From: an uncultured Bacteroidia bacterium
GTDB lineage: Bacteria > Bacteroidota > Bacteroidia > Bacteroidales > ML635J-15
Assembly: GCA_902791865.1 (NCBI GenBank)
Contig: CADAXK010000004.1
Coordinates: 186,001 to 250,000 of the forward strand
Length of the DNA: 64,000 nt
Direction of reading: 5' to 3'
In this document: positions 43,411-51,751 of the stretch, one piece after another
Position numbering within the stretch: the first letter of the stretch is position 1
Layout of the letters: the number at the start of each line of letters is the position of its first letter
The notes under the pieces: model-generated
The model's input: the letters and a program-made list of their open reading frames with translations, nothing else
The model's database searches: none
What the model was told of the DNA's origin: nothing
Translations under genes and position numbers: made by a program

Positions 43411-46400
43411 AGTGTTTAGTTTATCGGCAAATATAGAAAATGGTTTTCCTTCTGACGCCCAATACATTGTTACTCCCAATGGAAGGAAGGCTACGGAAAG
43501 CATTGTTAATGGTTTCAATTCTGGAATTCACTCGTTTACTATAATTGGCACATATGGCACAGGAAAATCTTCTTTTATCCTTGCATTAGAGGCAGACCTT
43601 AATTGTAAAAACAAGGTCAAAATGCTTTTAAATCCCCAAAACATTTCAAACGTGATGAATTTTGAGATTCTGAACATTGTTGGGGATTATATGGACTTGC
43701 CAAAATTATTGGGGAAAAAACTGAATGTTGAAGGTAACTCTTTAAGCATTTTGGATGAGTTGAAAAAATATTACAATGATCTGAAATCGCAAAACAAATT
43801 TTTGTTAATTGTTATTGATGAGTTTGGCAAAGTACTAGAACACGCAGCCAAAAACAATCCAGAACAAGAATTATATTTTATTCAAAAATTTGCAGAATTT
43901 GTCAATGATTCATCTCGCGATATATTATTGCTGACCACATTACACCAAAATTTTGGTTCTTATTCCAAAAATCTAACAGAGGAACAAAAGAATGAATGGA
44001 CAAAAGTAAAAGGACGCTTTAAAGAAATTACTTTCGTTGAACCTATTGAACAACTTTTGTTTTTAGCATCCAAACAAATTTATGGCAATGTTTCTAAAAA
44101 AGAATACAGAAATGCAGAACAATTGTATCAACTTGCCATAGAAACAAAATTTGTTTCAAATGCTTTTTCTGTTGAAACAGCGCAACAATTATATCCACTT
44201 GACTCATTTTCAGCTTTTGCAATTACATCTGCAATTCAGCGATATGGTCAAAACGAACGCTCTCTTTTTTCTTTCCTTACTGCACGAGGGACAAATTCTC
44301 TTTCAGAATTTAAAATAGCCCCTAACTTAACATACAATTTAGCAGATGTTTACGACTACATTGTCTATAATTTTTATTCATATCTAAAAGACGCTAATAT
44401 GGACTCTATGAATTGGAGTTCAATGCAAGTATCTATAGAACGAATCGAAAATATTCATTGGGACAATACCAGTGAAATGACAAATGCCATAAAAATTGTG
44501 AAAGCATTAGGGCTACTTAATTTGTTTGGAATCGCCAGTTTTACTATGAACCAAAGTCAACTGGAAAAATATGCCCAATTGGCAATGGACATTTCCGATT
44601 CAAATCTTATTGTTGACAAATTACAGAAATTCAAAATTATACGATATGCCGCTTATAAGCAGCGATTGTTATTGTTTGATGGTACTGATGTTGATTTAGA
44701 GTATGAAATTCAAAAAGCAGGAGCTATCGTTTCAAGACCGGTCTCTTTCATTGATGATTTGCGTTGTTTTATTAATCGCATTTCTCCAGTAAAAGCACAC
44801 TATTACCATAAAGGAACACCTCGATACTTTAAATATGAGACTCGCGAAGATGCTGTTGATATGACACCATCTGGTGATAATGATGGTTATATAGAACTGA
44901 TATTCTCATCGAAAGCAAATGCTATTGATACTGTCAAAGAGATAAGTTCAAATACAGAACATGCTGTCATATATGCGTTCTTTAACAACACAGAGGAAAT
45001 TGTTGACCATATTTATAATATCAAAAAATACGAATATATACTCACGAAAGTATTGATTGATAAAGATGCTGATCGTGTAGCATATAATGAAATACAAAAA
45101 CTTAAAGAATACGAAGAGTCTCTTTTGTACAAAGCAGTAACAGACAATTTGTTTGCATACAAAAATCGCGTAACATGGTTTTTCAAAGGAGAAAAGCAAA
45201 TAGTCACTTCACACAAAGATTTCAACAAATTACTTTCGGCAGTATGCGATAGTGTATATTGCATGGCTCCCGTAATGAATAACGAATTGTTTAACAGGCA
45301 CAAACTGAGCACCCCAATATCATCTGCTCGTAAAAATTACTTGCAGGCTCTTGTTGAACACTACAACGAAGAAGACCTAGGATTTGAGAAAGACAAATTT
45401 CCTCCAGAAAAAACAATATACTATTCACTGCTCAAAAACACAGGTTTACATACGAATTCTGGCTTTGCTGACAAACCGAAGGAAGAATTTATGACTTTGT
45501 GGACAGAATGTACACAATTTCTACAAAGCACTATTGGCAAGCAAAGAAAAATATCAGAATTGATAAAGATTCTTTCCAACCAGCCATACAAGTTAAAACA
45601 AGGATTTCTAGATTTCTGGATACCAACATTTTTGTTTATAAAGCGACAGGATTTCGCTTTATATGATGTAAACAAAGGTGCATATATCCCGAATGTTGAT
45701 ATGCTATTTTTCGACTTGCTACAAAAACATCCTGCAGATTATGCAATAAAAGCTTTTGAGATAGATGGTGTCAAACTAGACTTTTTTAATCAATATCGTC
45801 GTTTTGTTAACCTAGAAGATGAGTTCAACATAACAACGCATAGCTTTATAGAAACCATAAAGCCATTCCTTTTCTTTTACAAAAGATTAAACGATTACAC
45901 CAAACATACACGGAAATTTACGCACAAATCAACTATGCGTTTCCGCGATGTACTAGCAACTGCAAAAGATCCAGAAAAAGCATTTTTTGAGGATTTACCG
46001 GATGCTTTGGATTTCACCAAAAGGTACAAAAAAGATGCAGATATTGAAACATACGGCAAAATTATACAGCAAGCTATTAGAGAATTGCGTTCTTGCTACA
46101 CACAACTAATTGACAGAATTGAGATTCGTCTTGTTGATGGATTGAGACTCGAATCTGCCGATTACAGTGAATATGTGGAAGAAATAAGGCAAAGATTAGC
46201 AAATGTCAAGATTCATTTGCTAACTGCCAAACAAAAAGAGTTTTATCATCATGTAACAACAGAATACGACAATAAAACTCAATGGTATCAGTCAATATGC
46301 TATCCTGTTCTTGATCATCCATTGGAATCGCTTCGAGATGAAGAAGAAGACAAATTGGTTGAAGATTTAATTTACCTATTCCGTGAATGCGAGAAATATG

Positions 46401-46627
46401 CTGATATTTCTAAAAAATCAAAATCCGATACCGATGTTGCATATTCATTTGATATGGTAACAAATACAGGCTCTAACATTAGAACTCAAACTTATATTCT
46501 TCCTGAAAAAGATAAAATTAAAGCATCCGAGTTAGAAGAAAAAATAAACAAGATTCTTTCTGGCAACAACAATGTGGATGTATGCGCATTGCTAGAAATA
46601 TTGAAAAAAAAGACAAACAATGAATAA
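43403..46627 (+). CDS. sspC: Large P-loop ATPase, SspC-like
   Basis: 1074 residues. Walker A is GTYGTGKSSF (residues 49-58), Walker B FLLIVIDEFGK (D139, E140). The N-terminal third looks like an AAA/STAND-like ATPase (ILLLTTLHQNFGSYSK, sensor region). The rest is helical without a recognised domain, including a long C-terminal helical stretch (~870-1010). By position between DUF4007 and a PAPS-reductase-like gene it fits SspC, the ATPase that supports sulfur insertion. Both ends overlap neighbours by 8 bases with the same ATGAATAA sequence, so sspB-sspC-sspD are translationally coupled. BrxC-like or DndD-like ATPases are alternatives but the neighbours do not support BREX. Confidence 0.72.
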   Translation: MNKVFSLSANIENGFPSDAQYIVTPNGRKATESIVNGFNSGIHSFTIIGTYGTGKSSFILALEADLNCKNKVKMLLNPQNISNVMNFEILNIVGDYMDLPKLLGKKLNVEGNSLSILDELKKYYNDLKSQNKFLLIVIDEFGKVLEHAAKNNPEQELYFIQKFAEFVNDSSRDILLLTTLHQNFGSYSKNLTEEQKNEWTKVKGRFKEITFVEPIEQLLFLASKQIYGNVSKKEYRNAEQLYQLAIETKFVSNAFSVETAQQLYPLDSFSAFAITSAIQRYGQNERSLFSFLTARGTNSLSEFKIAPNLTYNLADVYDYIVYNFYSYLKDANMDSMNWSSMQVSIERIENIHWDNTSEMTNAIKIVKALGLLNLFGIASFTMNQSQLEKYAQLAMDISDSNLIVDKLQKFKIIRYAAYKQRLLLFDGTDVDLEYEIQKAGAIVSRPVSFIDDLRCFINRISPVKAHYYHKGTPRYFKYETREDAVDMTPSGDNDGYIELIFSSKANAIDTVKEISSNTEHAVIYAFFNNTEEIVDHIYNIKKYEYILTKVLIDKDADRVAYNEIQKLKEYEESLLYKAVTDNLFAYKNRVTWFFKGEKQIVTSHKDFNKLLSAVCDSVYCMAPVMNNELFNRHKLSTPISSARKNYLQALVEHYNEEDLGFEKDKFPPEKTIYYSLLKNTGLHTNSGFADKPKEEFMTLWTECTQFLQSTIGKQRKISELIKILSNQPYKLKQGFLDFWIPTFLFIKRQDFALYDVNKGAYIPNVDMLFFDLLQKHPADYAIKAFEIDGVKLDFFNQYRRFVNLEDEFNITTHSFIETIKPFLFFYKRLNDYTKHTRKFTHKSTMRFRDVLATAKDPEKAFFEDLPDALDFTKRYKKDADIETYGKIIQQAIRELRSCYTQLIDRIEIRLVDGLRLESADYSEYVEEIRQRLANVKIHLLTAKQKEFYHHVTTEYDNKTQWYQSICYPVLDHPLESLRDEEEDKLVEDLIYLFRECEKYADISKKSKSDTDVAYSFDMVTNTGSNIRTQTYILPEKDKIKASELEEKINKILSGNNNVDVCALLEILKKKTNNE

Positions 46628-47729
46628 TACAAAGGTAAGACATATATTAGGAATCTCTGGTGGAAAAGATAGTGCTGCACTTGCAATATATCTTAAGAAA
46701 AAGTATCCGAATCTGAAAATTGAGTACTACAATTCTGACACCAAATGTGAATTAATAGAAACAGAAATACTTATAAGTCGTCTTGAAGCATATCTTGGCA
46801 AAATAGAAAGATTGAAAGCCGCCGAAGATTCTGTTGAAGAGAATCCTTTTGAACATTACTTGAAAGCAATGGGAGGATTCTTGCCATCACCACAAGCTCG
46901 TTGGTGTACCAAGAAAATGAAACTTGAAAAATTTGAGGAATATGTAGGTGATGATTATGCGATTTCATATGTTGGTATTCGTGGCGATGAAGATAGAGAC
47001 GGCTATATATCAACAAAGCCAAACATCCAAGCGATTTTCCCATTCAGAAGAAACATTTGGAGCATAGATGTAATCAGTAAGTTTTTGAACAATGATAATC
47101 TTGAACAAATTATAAACCTATACGACGTCCTGTGTCCTGATGATTTCGCACGAGAAGAAATAATGGAAATAGTAAGAAAGCCAATCACAAAACAATTTTA
47201 CTATTCGAAAAAAATGAATGCTCTGCTTGATTACGATGTAAAAATGTTCAACCAAGCCGTTTTCGCATTCTTAAAGACAACAGATTATCCAGTTGGCAAA
47301 TTAGACTATTTCCCATTGATAGAGAACACCGATGTCCTTGTAAAAGAAGATATTTTTCGTTTGTTGCGTGAAAGCGGCGTAGGGGTTCCCGCATATTACG
47401 AAGAGATTCCTTTTGAAGTTGACGGAAAGACAGGAACTTACAGCAGAAGCCGTTCTGGTTGCTATTTCTGCTTTTTCCAACAGAAAATAGAATGGATATG
47501 GCTTTATGAACAACATCCCGACCTATACAAAAAGGCTATGGAGTTTGAAAAAGACGGCTACACTTGGAATCAAAACGAAAGTCTGGCAGATTTGTGCAAA
47601 CCGGAGCGTGTACGCCAAATCAAACTTGACATTATTAAGCGACAAGAGGAAAGTCGCAAGCAAAACAAAGGAACTACCCTTGTTGACATTTTGGGTGATG
47701 AAATAATGTGTGCTAATTGTTTTATATAA
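46620..47729 (+). CDS. sspD: PAPS reductase-like sulfurtransferase, SspD/DndC-like
   Basis: 369 residues. The PP-loop SGGKDS (residues 13-18) binds ATP as in PAPS reductases and DndC. ARWCTKKMK is the second conserved segment. Four Cys in two CxxC pairs (SGCYFCFF, C281/C284; MCANC, C364/C367) could hold an iron-sulfur cluster as reported for DndC. The expected role is adenylation of the DNA backbone and transfer of sulfur from a cysteine desulfurase. No SspA/IscS-type desulfurase lies in this window, so a housekeeping one must serve. 17 bases separate it from the next gene. Confidence 0.78.
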   Translation: MNNTKVRHILGISGGKDSAALAIYLKKKYPNLKIEYYNSDTKCELIETEILISRLEAYLGKIERLKAAEDSVEENPFEHYLKAMGGFLPSPQARWCTKKMKLEKFEEYVGDDYAISYVGIRGDEDRDGYISTKPNIQAIFPFRRNIWSIDVISKFLNNDNLEQIINLYDVLCPDDFAREEIMEIVRKPITKQFYYSKKMNALLDYDVKMFNQAVFAFLKTTDYPVGKLDYFPLIENTDVLVKEDIFRLLRESGVGVPAYYEEIPFEVDGKTGTYSRSRSGCYFCFFQQKIEWIWLYEQHPDLYKKAMEFEKDGYTWNQNESLADLCKPERVRQIKLDIIKRQEESRKQNKGTTLVDILGDEIMCANCFI

Positions 47730-47746
47730 AATACCATTGTTTTATT

Positions 47747-49939
47747 ATGGATGATTATACCAACATAAAAGAAGTAGGTTTTACTGTTGATTCTGGACTA
47801 ATCAATCGTTTAGGAATTGAATTAGTTGGAAAAGCCGAAACAGCAGTGTCTGAATTGATAAAAAATGCTTACGATGCTGATGCTACTATAGTTACAGTAG
47901 AATTTATTAACACAGATAAAGAAGGAGGCACTTTGATTATTACAGATAATGGATTAGGAATGACCGAAGCCCAATTAATAAATGGCTTCATGAGAATTTC
48001 ATCAACAGAAAAAATTCATAATCCAAAATCTATAAAGTTCGGTAGGACAAGAGCAGGAAAGAAAGGCATAGGCCGTTTTGCAACCCAAAGACTAGGAGAA
48101 TGTCTTACAATAAGTACTCAAGCAATAAACTCCTACCAACAGACACAAATTACTATTGATTGGAGTCAGTATAAGTCTGATACAGATTTAGGAATGATTA
48201 AGTTTCCTCTAAAAAGAGAAACACTAGAAGTTCAAAAAAGTGGCACACGCCTAACTATCAATAATTTAAGAGACAAATGGTCTGAAAGTTCAATTAAAAG
48301 AATTTTTTCATATGTTAATTCACTATTCCAACCTAGTTATTTATCAGAAATAAGTAAAGAAAGCAATATTGCAGTAAAAAATGAATCTTCATTTAAATTT
48401 ATCTTCTCAAAAGATAGTACTATAATAAAAAACACAATTGAAAACTTTTATGACAAGGCACTAGTTGAGATAGAAGGTTATGTTGGAAACAATCATGAAG
48501 GGATAGTTTCAATAAAAAAAATAGAAATAAATGATAATATTGACGATTCTCTTCTTCCTATTACATATAAAGACAACGGAAAAGAAATAACAACATTTCC
48601 CTTATTGTACAATGTTAGATTCAAAGCATATTACTTCATTTATGATAAACCTCAATATTACAAAAATATCACAAGGAAGGATCTAGATTCAATAAAAAAT
48701 CTTGCAAACAATGCGAGTGGTATTAAATTGTATCGTAATGGATTTAGAGTATTACCTTTTGGCGAACCTACAGATGATTGGATAAATATTAATCAAAGAT
48801 GGGCAAACGAAAGTGGCAAAACAAATATTCCATTTAGAACAAATAATTTATTCGGGTTCGTAGAACTATTAGACAATTCTGAGAATAATATATTTGAGGA
48901 AACATCAAGTAGAGAAGGCTTGATACAGAACGAAGCATACACCCAATTAATCCATTTTATTTTCAACGCTATGAAAATAGCGAGAAATAATATTAAAGAA
49001 AGAATTTTCATATTAAGGAATACCAAGCATACTCTTGACAATAATGATGTAACTCAATATTCTGAATTAAAAGAAAGAACTATAAAAGATGTCGTTGATT
49101 CCATAAAAACGACTTTTAGCATAGAAATTGAAAACAATCAAACATATAGCGAAAAGGAAAAAGAATTTAAGATACATGAATTATCATACCAAATCGACCA
49201 GTTATATAACTTGATTGATGAAAATGAGATGCTACGTGTATTGGCTGGATTGGGATTGATTCTTGGAGAGTACGTTCATGAAATCAAACAAAATGAAGAC
49301 GCAATTAATAGTTTAATATATAGCATTCAACAACAAGACGAAAATTTTCATGATTCAATCAATGAATTAAGGAAGTGCCTAAAAGAATTATTTAGTTATA
49401 ATAAATATTTTTCTACTACAATTTCTCAAAATACAAATAGAGAAATTATGCCTATAAGTTTAAGAACAGTAGTAAATGGATTTAAGAAAATGATGTCTGG
49501 AGATTTGAAGAATAATGGTATCGACATGAAAATATCATTTGCTGATGGTTTATTAGAAACAATACCTATGCATCCATCAATATGGACTACTATTTTACAA
49601 AATTTATATTCAAATTCAAAAAAGGCCATCAAACGAAAATATGTTAAAGGCAATATTTTAATTGAAGTATTTGAAAAAGAAAACAAACTCGTTCTTCGTT
49701 TTAATGACAATGGGTGTGGAATAGAAGAAATCAACAAAAAAAGAGTTTTCAATGCGTTCTATTCGACAACGACTTCTGACAGTTTCAATGCAACAAACGA
49801 AGAACAATTAATTGGAACCGGTTTAGGTCTTAAAATTGTAAAAGATTTGATACTATCAAATAAAGGCACAATAGAAGTTGCTAATCCTGCAGATGGATAT
49901 GCAACATGTTTTGAAATTAAAATTGACAAAAATCAATAA
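47747..49939 (+). CDS. Double-GHKL ATPase / histidine kinase-like protein
   Basis: 730 residues from the ATG at 47747. Two ATPase domains of the GHKL class are seen. The N-terminal one is Hsp90/MutL/MORC-like (N-box SELIKNAYDADA, DNGLGM, GKKGIGRFA). The C-terminal one is histidine-kinase-like: an H-box-like YVHEIKQNED (His 511), N-box NLYSNSKKAI, DNGCGI and GTGLGLKIVKDL. No membrane segment is present, so it is cytosolic. The next gene, 3 bases away, encodes a receiver domain, making a kinase/receiver pair inside a DNA-modification operon. It may sense a phage-derived or DNA-damage signal and relay it by phosphoryl transfer; this is inference. Confidence 0.82.
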   Translation: MDDYTNIKEVGFTVDSGLINRLGIELVGKAETAVSELIKNAYDADATIVTVEFINTDKEGGTLIITDNGLGMTEAQLINGFMRISSTEKIHNPKSIKFGRTRAGKKGIGRFATQRLGECLTISTQAINSYQQTQITIDWSQYKSDTDLGMIKFPLKRETLEVQKSGTRLTINNLRDKWSESSIKRIFSYVNSLFQPSYLSEISKESNIAVKNESSFKFIFSKDSTIIKNTIENFYDKALVEIEGYVGNNHEGIVSIKKIEINDNIDDSLLPITYKDNGKEITTFPLLYNVRFKAYYFIYDKPQYYKNITRKDLDSIKNLANNASGIKLYRNGFRVLPFGEPTDDWININQRWANESGKTNIPFRTNNLFGFVELLDNSENNIFEETSSREGLIQNEAYTQLIHFIFNAMKIARNNIKERIFILRNTKHTLDNNDVTQYSELKERTIKDVVDSIKTTFSIEIENNQTYSEKEKEFKIHELSYQIDQLYNLIDENEMLRVLAGLGLILGEYVHEIKQNEDAINSLIYSIQQQDENFHDSINELRKCLKELFSYNKYFSTTISQNTNREIMPISLRTVVNGFKKMMSGDLKNNGIDMKISFADGLLETIPMHPSIWTTILQNLYSNSKKAIKRKYVKGNILIEVFEKENKLVLRFNDNGCGIEEINKKRVFNAFYSTTTSDSFNATNEEQLIGTGLGLKIVKDLILSNKGTIEVANPADGYATCFEIKIDKNQ

Positions 49940-49942
49940 ATT

Positions 49943-51043
49943 ATGATTACATACATATACATAGACGATGACATTGAAAACGCAAAACGTTTATCCCTAC
50001 AATTCATGCGAAAAAACGAACTGAATTGTATCCCCCAAAAAAACATAGCAAATTTTGGCAACCAGCTTTTAGTATTAAGAGAATCAAGCTATTCTGGTTT
50101 AATTTTAGATTTGCGATTAGGCGACAAAATGGATAATTCGGGGATGTATGCGCCATATCATGGAACTGCATTAGCACAACAAATTAGAACATGTCAAAAG
50201 GAAGGAACTTTGAAAAGTTTTCCTGTGATTTTGTTTTCTGCAAATAACAACTTGCAAAAATCTATGGAAAACTTCGACTACAACCTTTTTGATTATTGTA
50301 TTAGCAAAGACGATAATGAAGAAACAAGTATAATAGAAGATTATCAACTGAAATTAATTGCTATTGCCAATGCATACGAAAAACTTGAATCAAGGTTGTC
50401 CCTAAATATGCTAGGAATAGATGATTCGTATCTAGATGAACGCTTTGTTTCCGAAGTTGATATATTAAGCAAACAACCAAAAAATGTAATTGTAAAGTTC
50501 TTAATAACTCAAGTCTTAGAGAAGCAAGGGGTTTTGATAAACGAAGATGTCTTATTCGCAAGATTGGGTATTGATAAAATATCTACACCCAAAAACGATA
50601 TAAAAATAATTAAAGACAAATTATCAGAAATAAAATACAATGGCATTCTTTCTGATGGATGGGAACGTTGGTGGGCACCAAAACTAGAAAAATTGTGGGA
50701 AGAAAAGATTGATAAAGAAACATATTTACGTTCTGTTTCCGCTTCAGATCGTGTTGCAAAATTTTCTACTTTATTCAATATGAAAGGGTTACCAGTCCAA
50801 AACAAAATTAAAATGGCTCATAGTGATAGGTTTTGGACTGTTTGCAAAGATAGCAACAAACCACTTGACCCTATTGATGGCTTTTTGATTCAAGGTCAGG
50901 ATGCCTTTTATCCATGGCAAGAGAAGGAATATGTTTCCATGTATTATGCTAAATATAGTGAAAACAAAGATGTTTGGATAGATGTGGCTCCAATTGAAAA
51001 GGACCGATACAATAACATTCTTAAACAATCATACAATGGGTAA
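49943..51043 (+). CDS. Receiver-domain (response regulator-like) protein with novel output region
   Basis: 366 residues. Residues 1-~130 form a CheY-like receiver: acidic pocket IDDD (D8-D10), phospho-acceptor in LILDLRLGD (D56), the Ser/Thr position in VILFSANN (S99) and the conserved Lys in CISKDD (K122). A loop inserted after D56 (KMDNSGMYAPYHG) is longer than usual. The remaining ~235 residues match no output domain I know: no DNA-binding helix-turn-helix was recognised, and there is a Trp-rich stretch (WERWWAPKLEKLW). Its likely partner is the adjacent GHKL kinase. It overlaps the next gene by 8 bases. Confidence 0.75.
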   Translation: MITYIYIDDDIENAKRLSLQFMRKNELNCIPQKNIANFGNQLLVLRESSYSGLILDLRLGDKMDNSGMYAPYHGTALAQQIRTCQKEGTLKSFPVILFSANNNLQKSMENFDYNLFDYCISKDDNEETSIIEDYQLKLIAIANAYEKLESRLSLNMLGIDDSYLDERFVSEVDILSKQPKNVIVKFLITQVLEKQGVLINEDVLFARLGIDKISTPKNDIKIIKDKLSEIKYNGILSDGWERWWAPKLEKLWEEKIDKETYLRSVSASDRVAKFSTLFNMKGLPVQNKIKMAHSDRFWTVCKDSNKPLDPIDGFLIQGQDAFYPWQEKEYVSMYYAKYSENKDVWIDVAPIEKDRYNNILKQSYNG

Positions 51044-51749
51044 GAAAGACCTTATCAGATCAATACAAAAGGTGGTAGATATTTTGGTAGAAGAAAAATA
51101 TGTGAAAGATCCAAGTCCAGTATCAAAACTTAGTAGCACAAATGATTGTAAATTTGATGCATTGGAGTTTTCAATAGACAAAAATATTCCTACTCATTTG
51201 AATCACAATTGTAATAGTTTGAGACTAGTTTTAGGTGGATCTATTACAGATAATAATAAGAACCTTAAAAATCCATATTTTGACTATAACTATCAGTTCA
51301 ATGTTTCTGTATTAGGAGATGATAATCATAATAAAACAGCGATCAATTGTTTTCATATTGATTATGATGATGGAAGCAATTCTTCTGTTATTCACCCATT
51401 ATATCATTTGACATATGGAGGGATGGGATTGAAGGATTATGAATTAGGCAATTTTCTTAATATGCCAGTCCCCAGATTTCCTATATTACCAATGGATGTG
51501 ATATTGATTATTGATCTTTTATTATCGAATTTTTTAAGCCATAAAGATTACAAAAAAATCACAGCAAATTCGATTTATTCAAATGAATTGCGCAATTCGC
51601 AAACTACATATTGGAAACCATATTTTCAGAATATTGGGATGAAATGGGCAAATGTTATCAATTCAAAAGGTTCTAATATATTAGCATTTGATACAAGATA
51701 CAATAATCCTAATTTTAGAAAATTGGTATTACCGACACTAACCGACTAA
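51036..51749 (+). CDS. Unrecognised protein in the kinase-receiver block
   Basis: 237 residues from the ATG at 51036, which overlaps the receiver gene stop by 8 bases (ATGGGTAA); the longer open frame to 50982 lies inside that gene. No signal peptide or membrane segment. A His-rich motif SVIHPLYHLTYGGMGL follows NCFHIDYDDG; the pair of short His/Asp motifs in predicted beta structure could bind a metal or nucleotide. I do not recognise the family. The tight overlap with the receiver gene and the 2-base gap to the helicase gene argue that it works with them. It could be a signal-dependent adaptor or effector. Confidence 0.7.
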   Translation: MGKKDLIRSIQKVVDILVEEKYVKDPSPVSKLSSTNDCKFDALEFSIDKNIPTHLNHNCNSLRLVLGGSITDNNKNLKNPYFDYNYQFNVSVLGDDNHNKTAINCFHIDYDDGSNSSVIHPLYHLTYGGMGLKDYELGNFLNMPVPRFPILPMDVILIIDLLLSNFLSHKDYKKITANSIYSNELRNSQTTYWKPYFQNIGMKWANVINSKGSNILAFDTRYNNPNFRKLVLPTLTD

Positions 51750-51751
51750 TT

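Noticed and set aside
42508..47729. Dnd (DndBCDE) or BREX assignment of the first three island genes
   Set aside because: A DUF4007 gene followed by a large ATPase and a PAPS-reductase-like gene fits SspBCD better. No DndB or DndE, and no BREX methyltransferase or alkaline-phosphatase-like PglZ, was seen. The DndD-like protein lies later in the operon.
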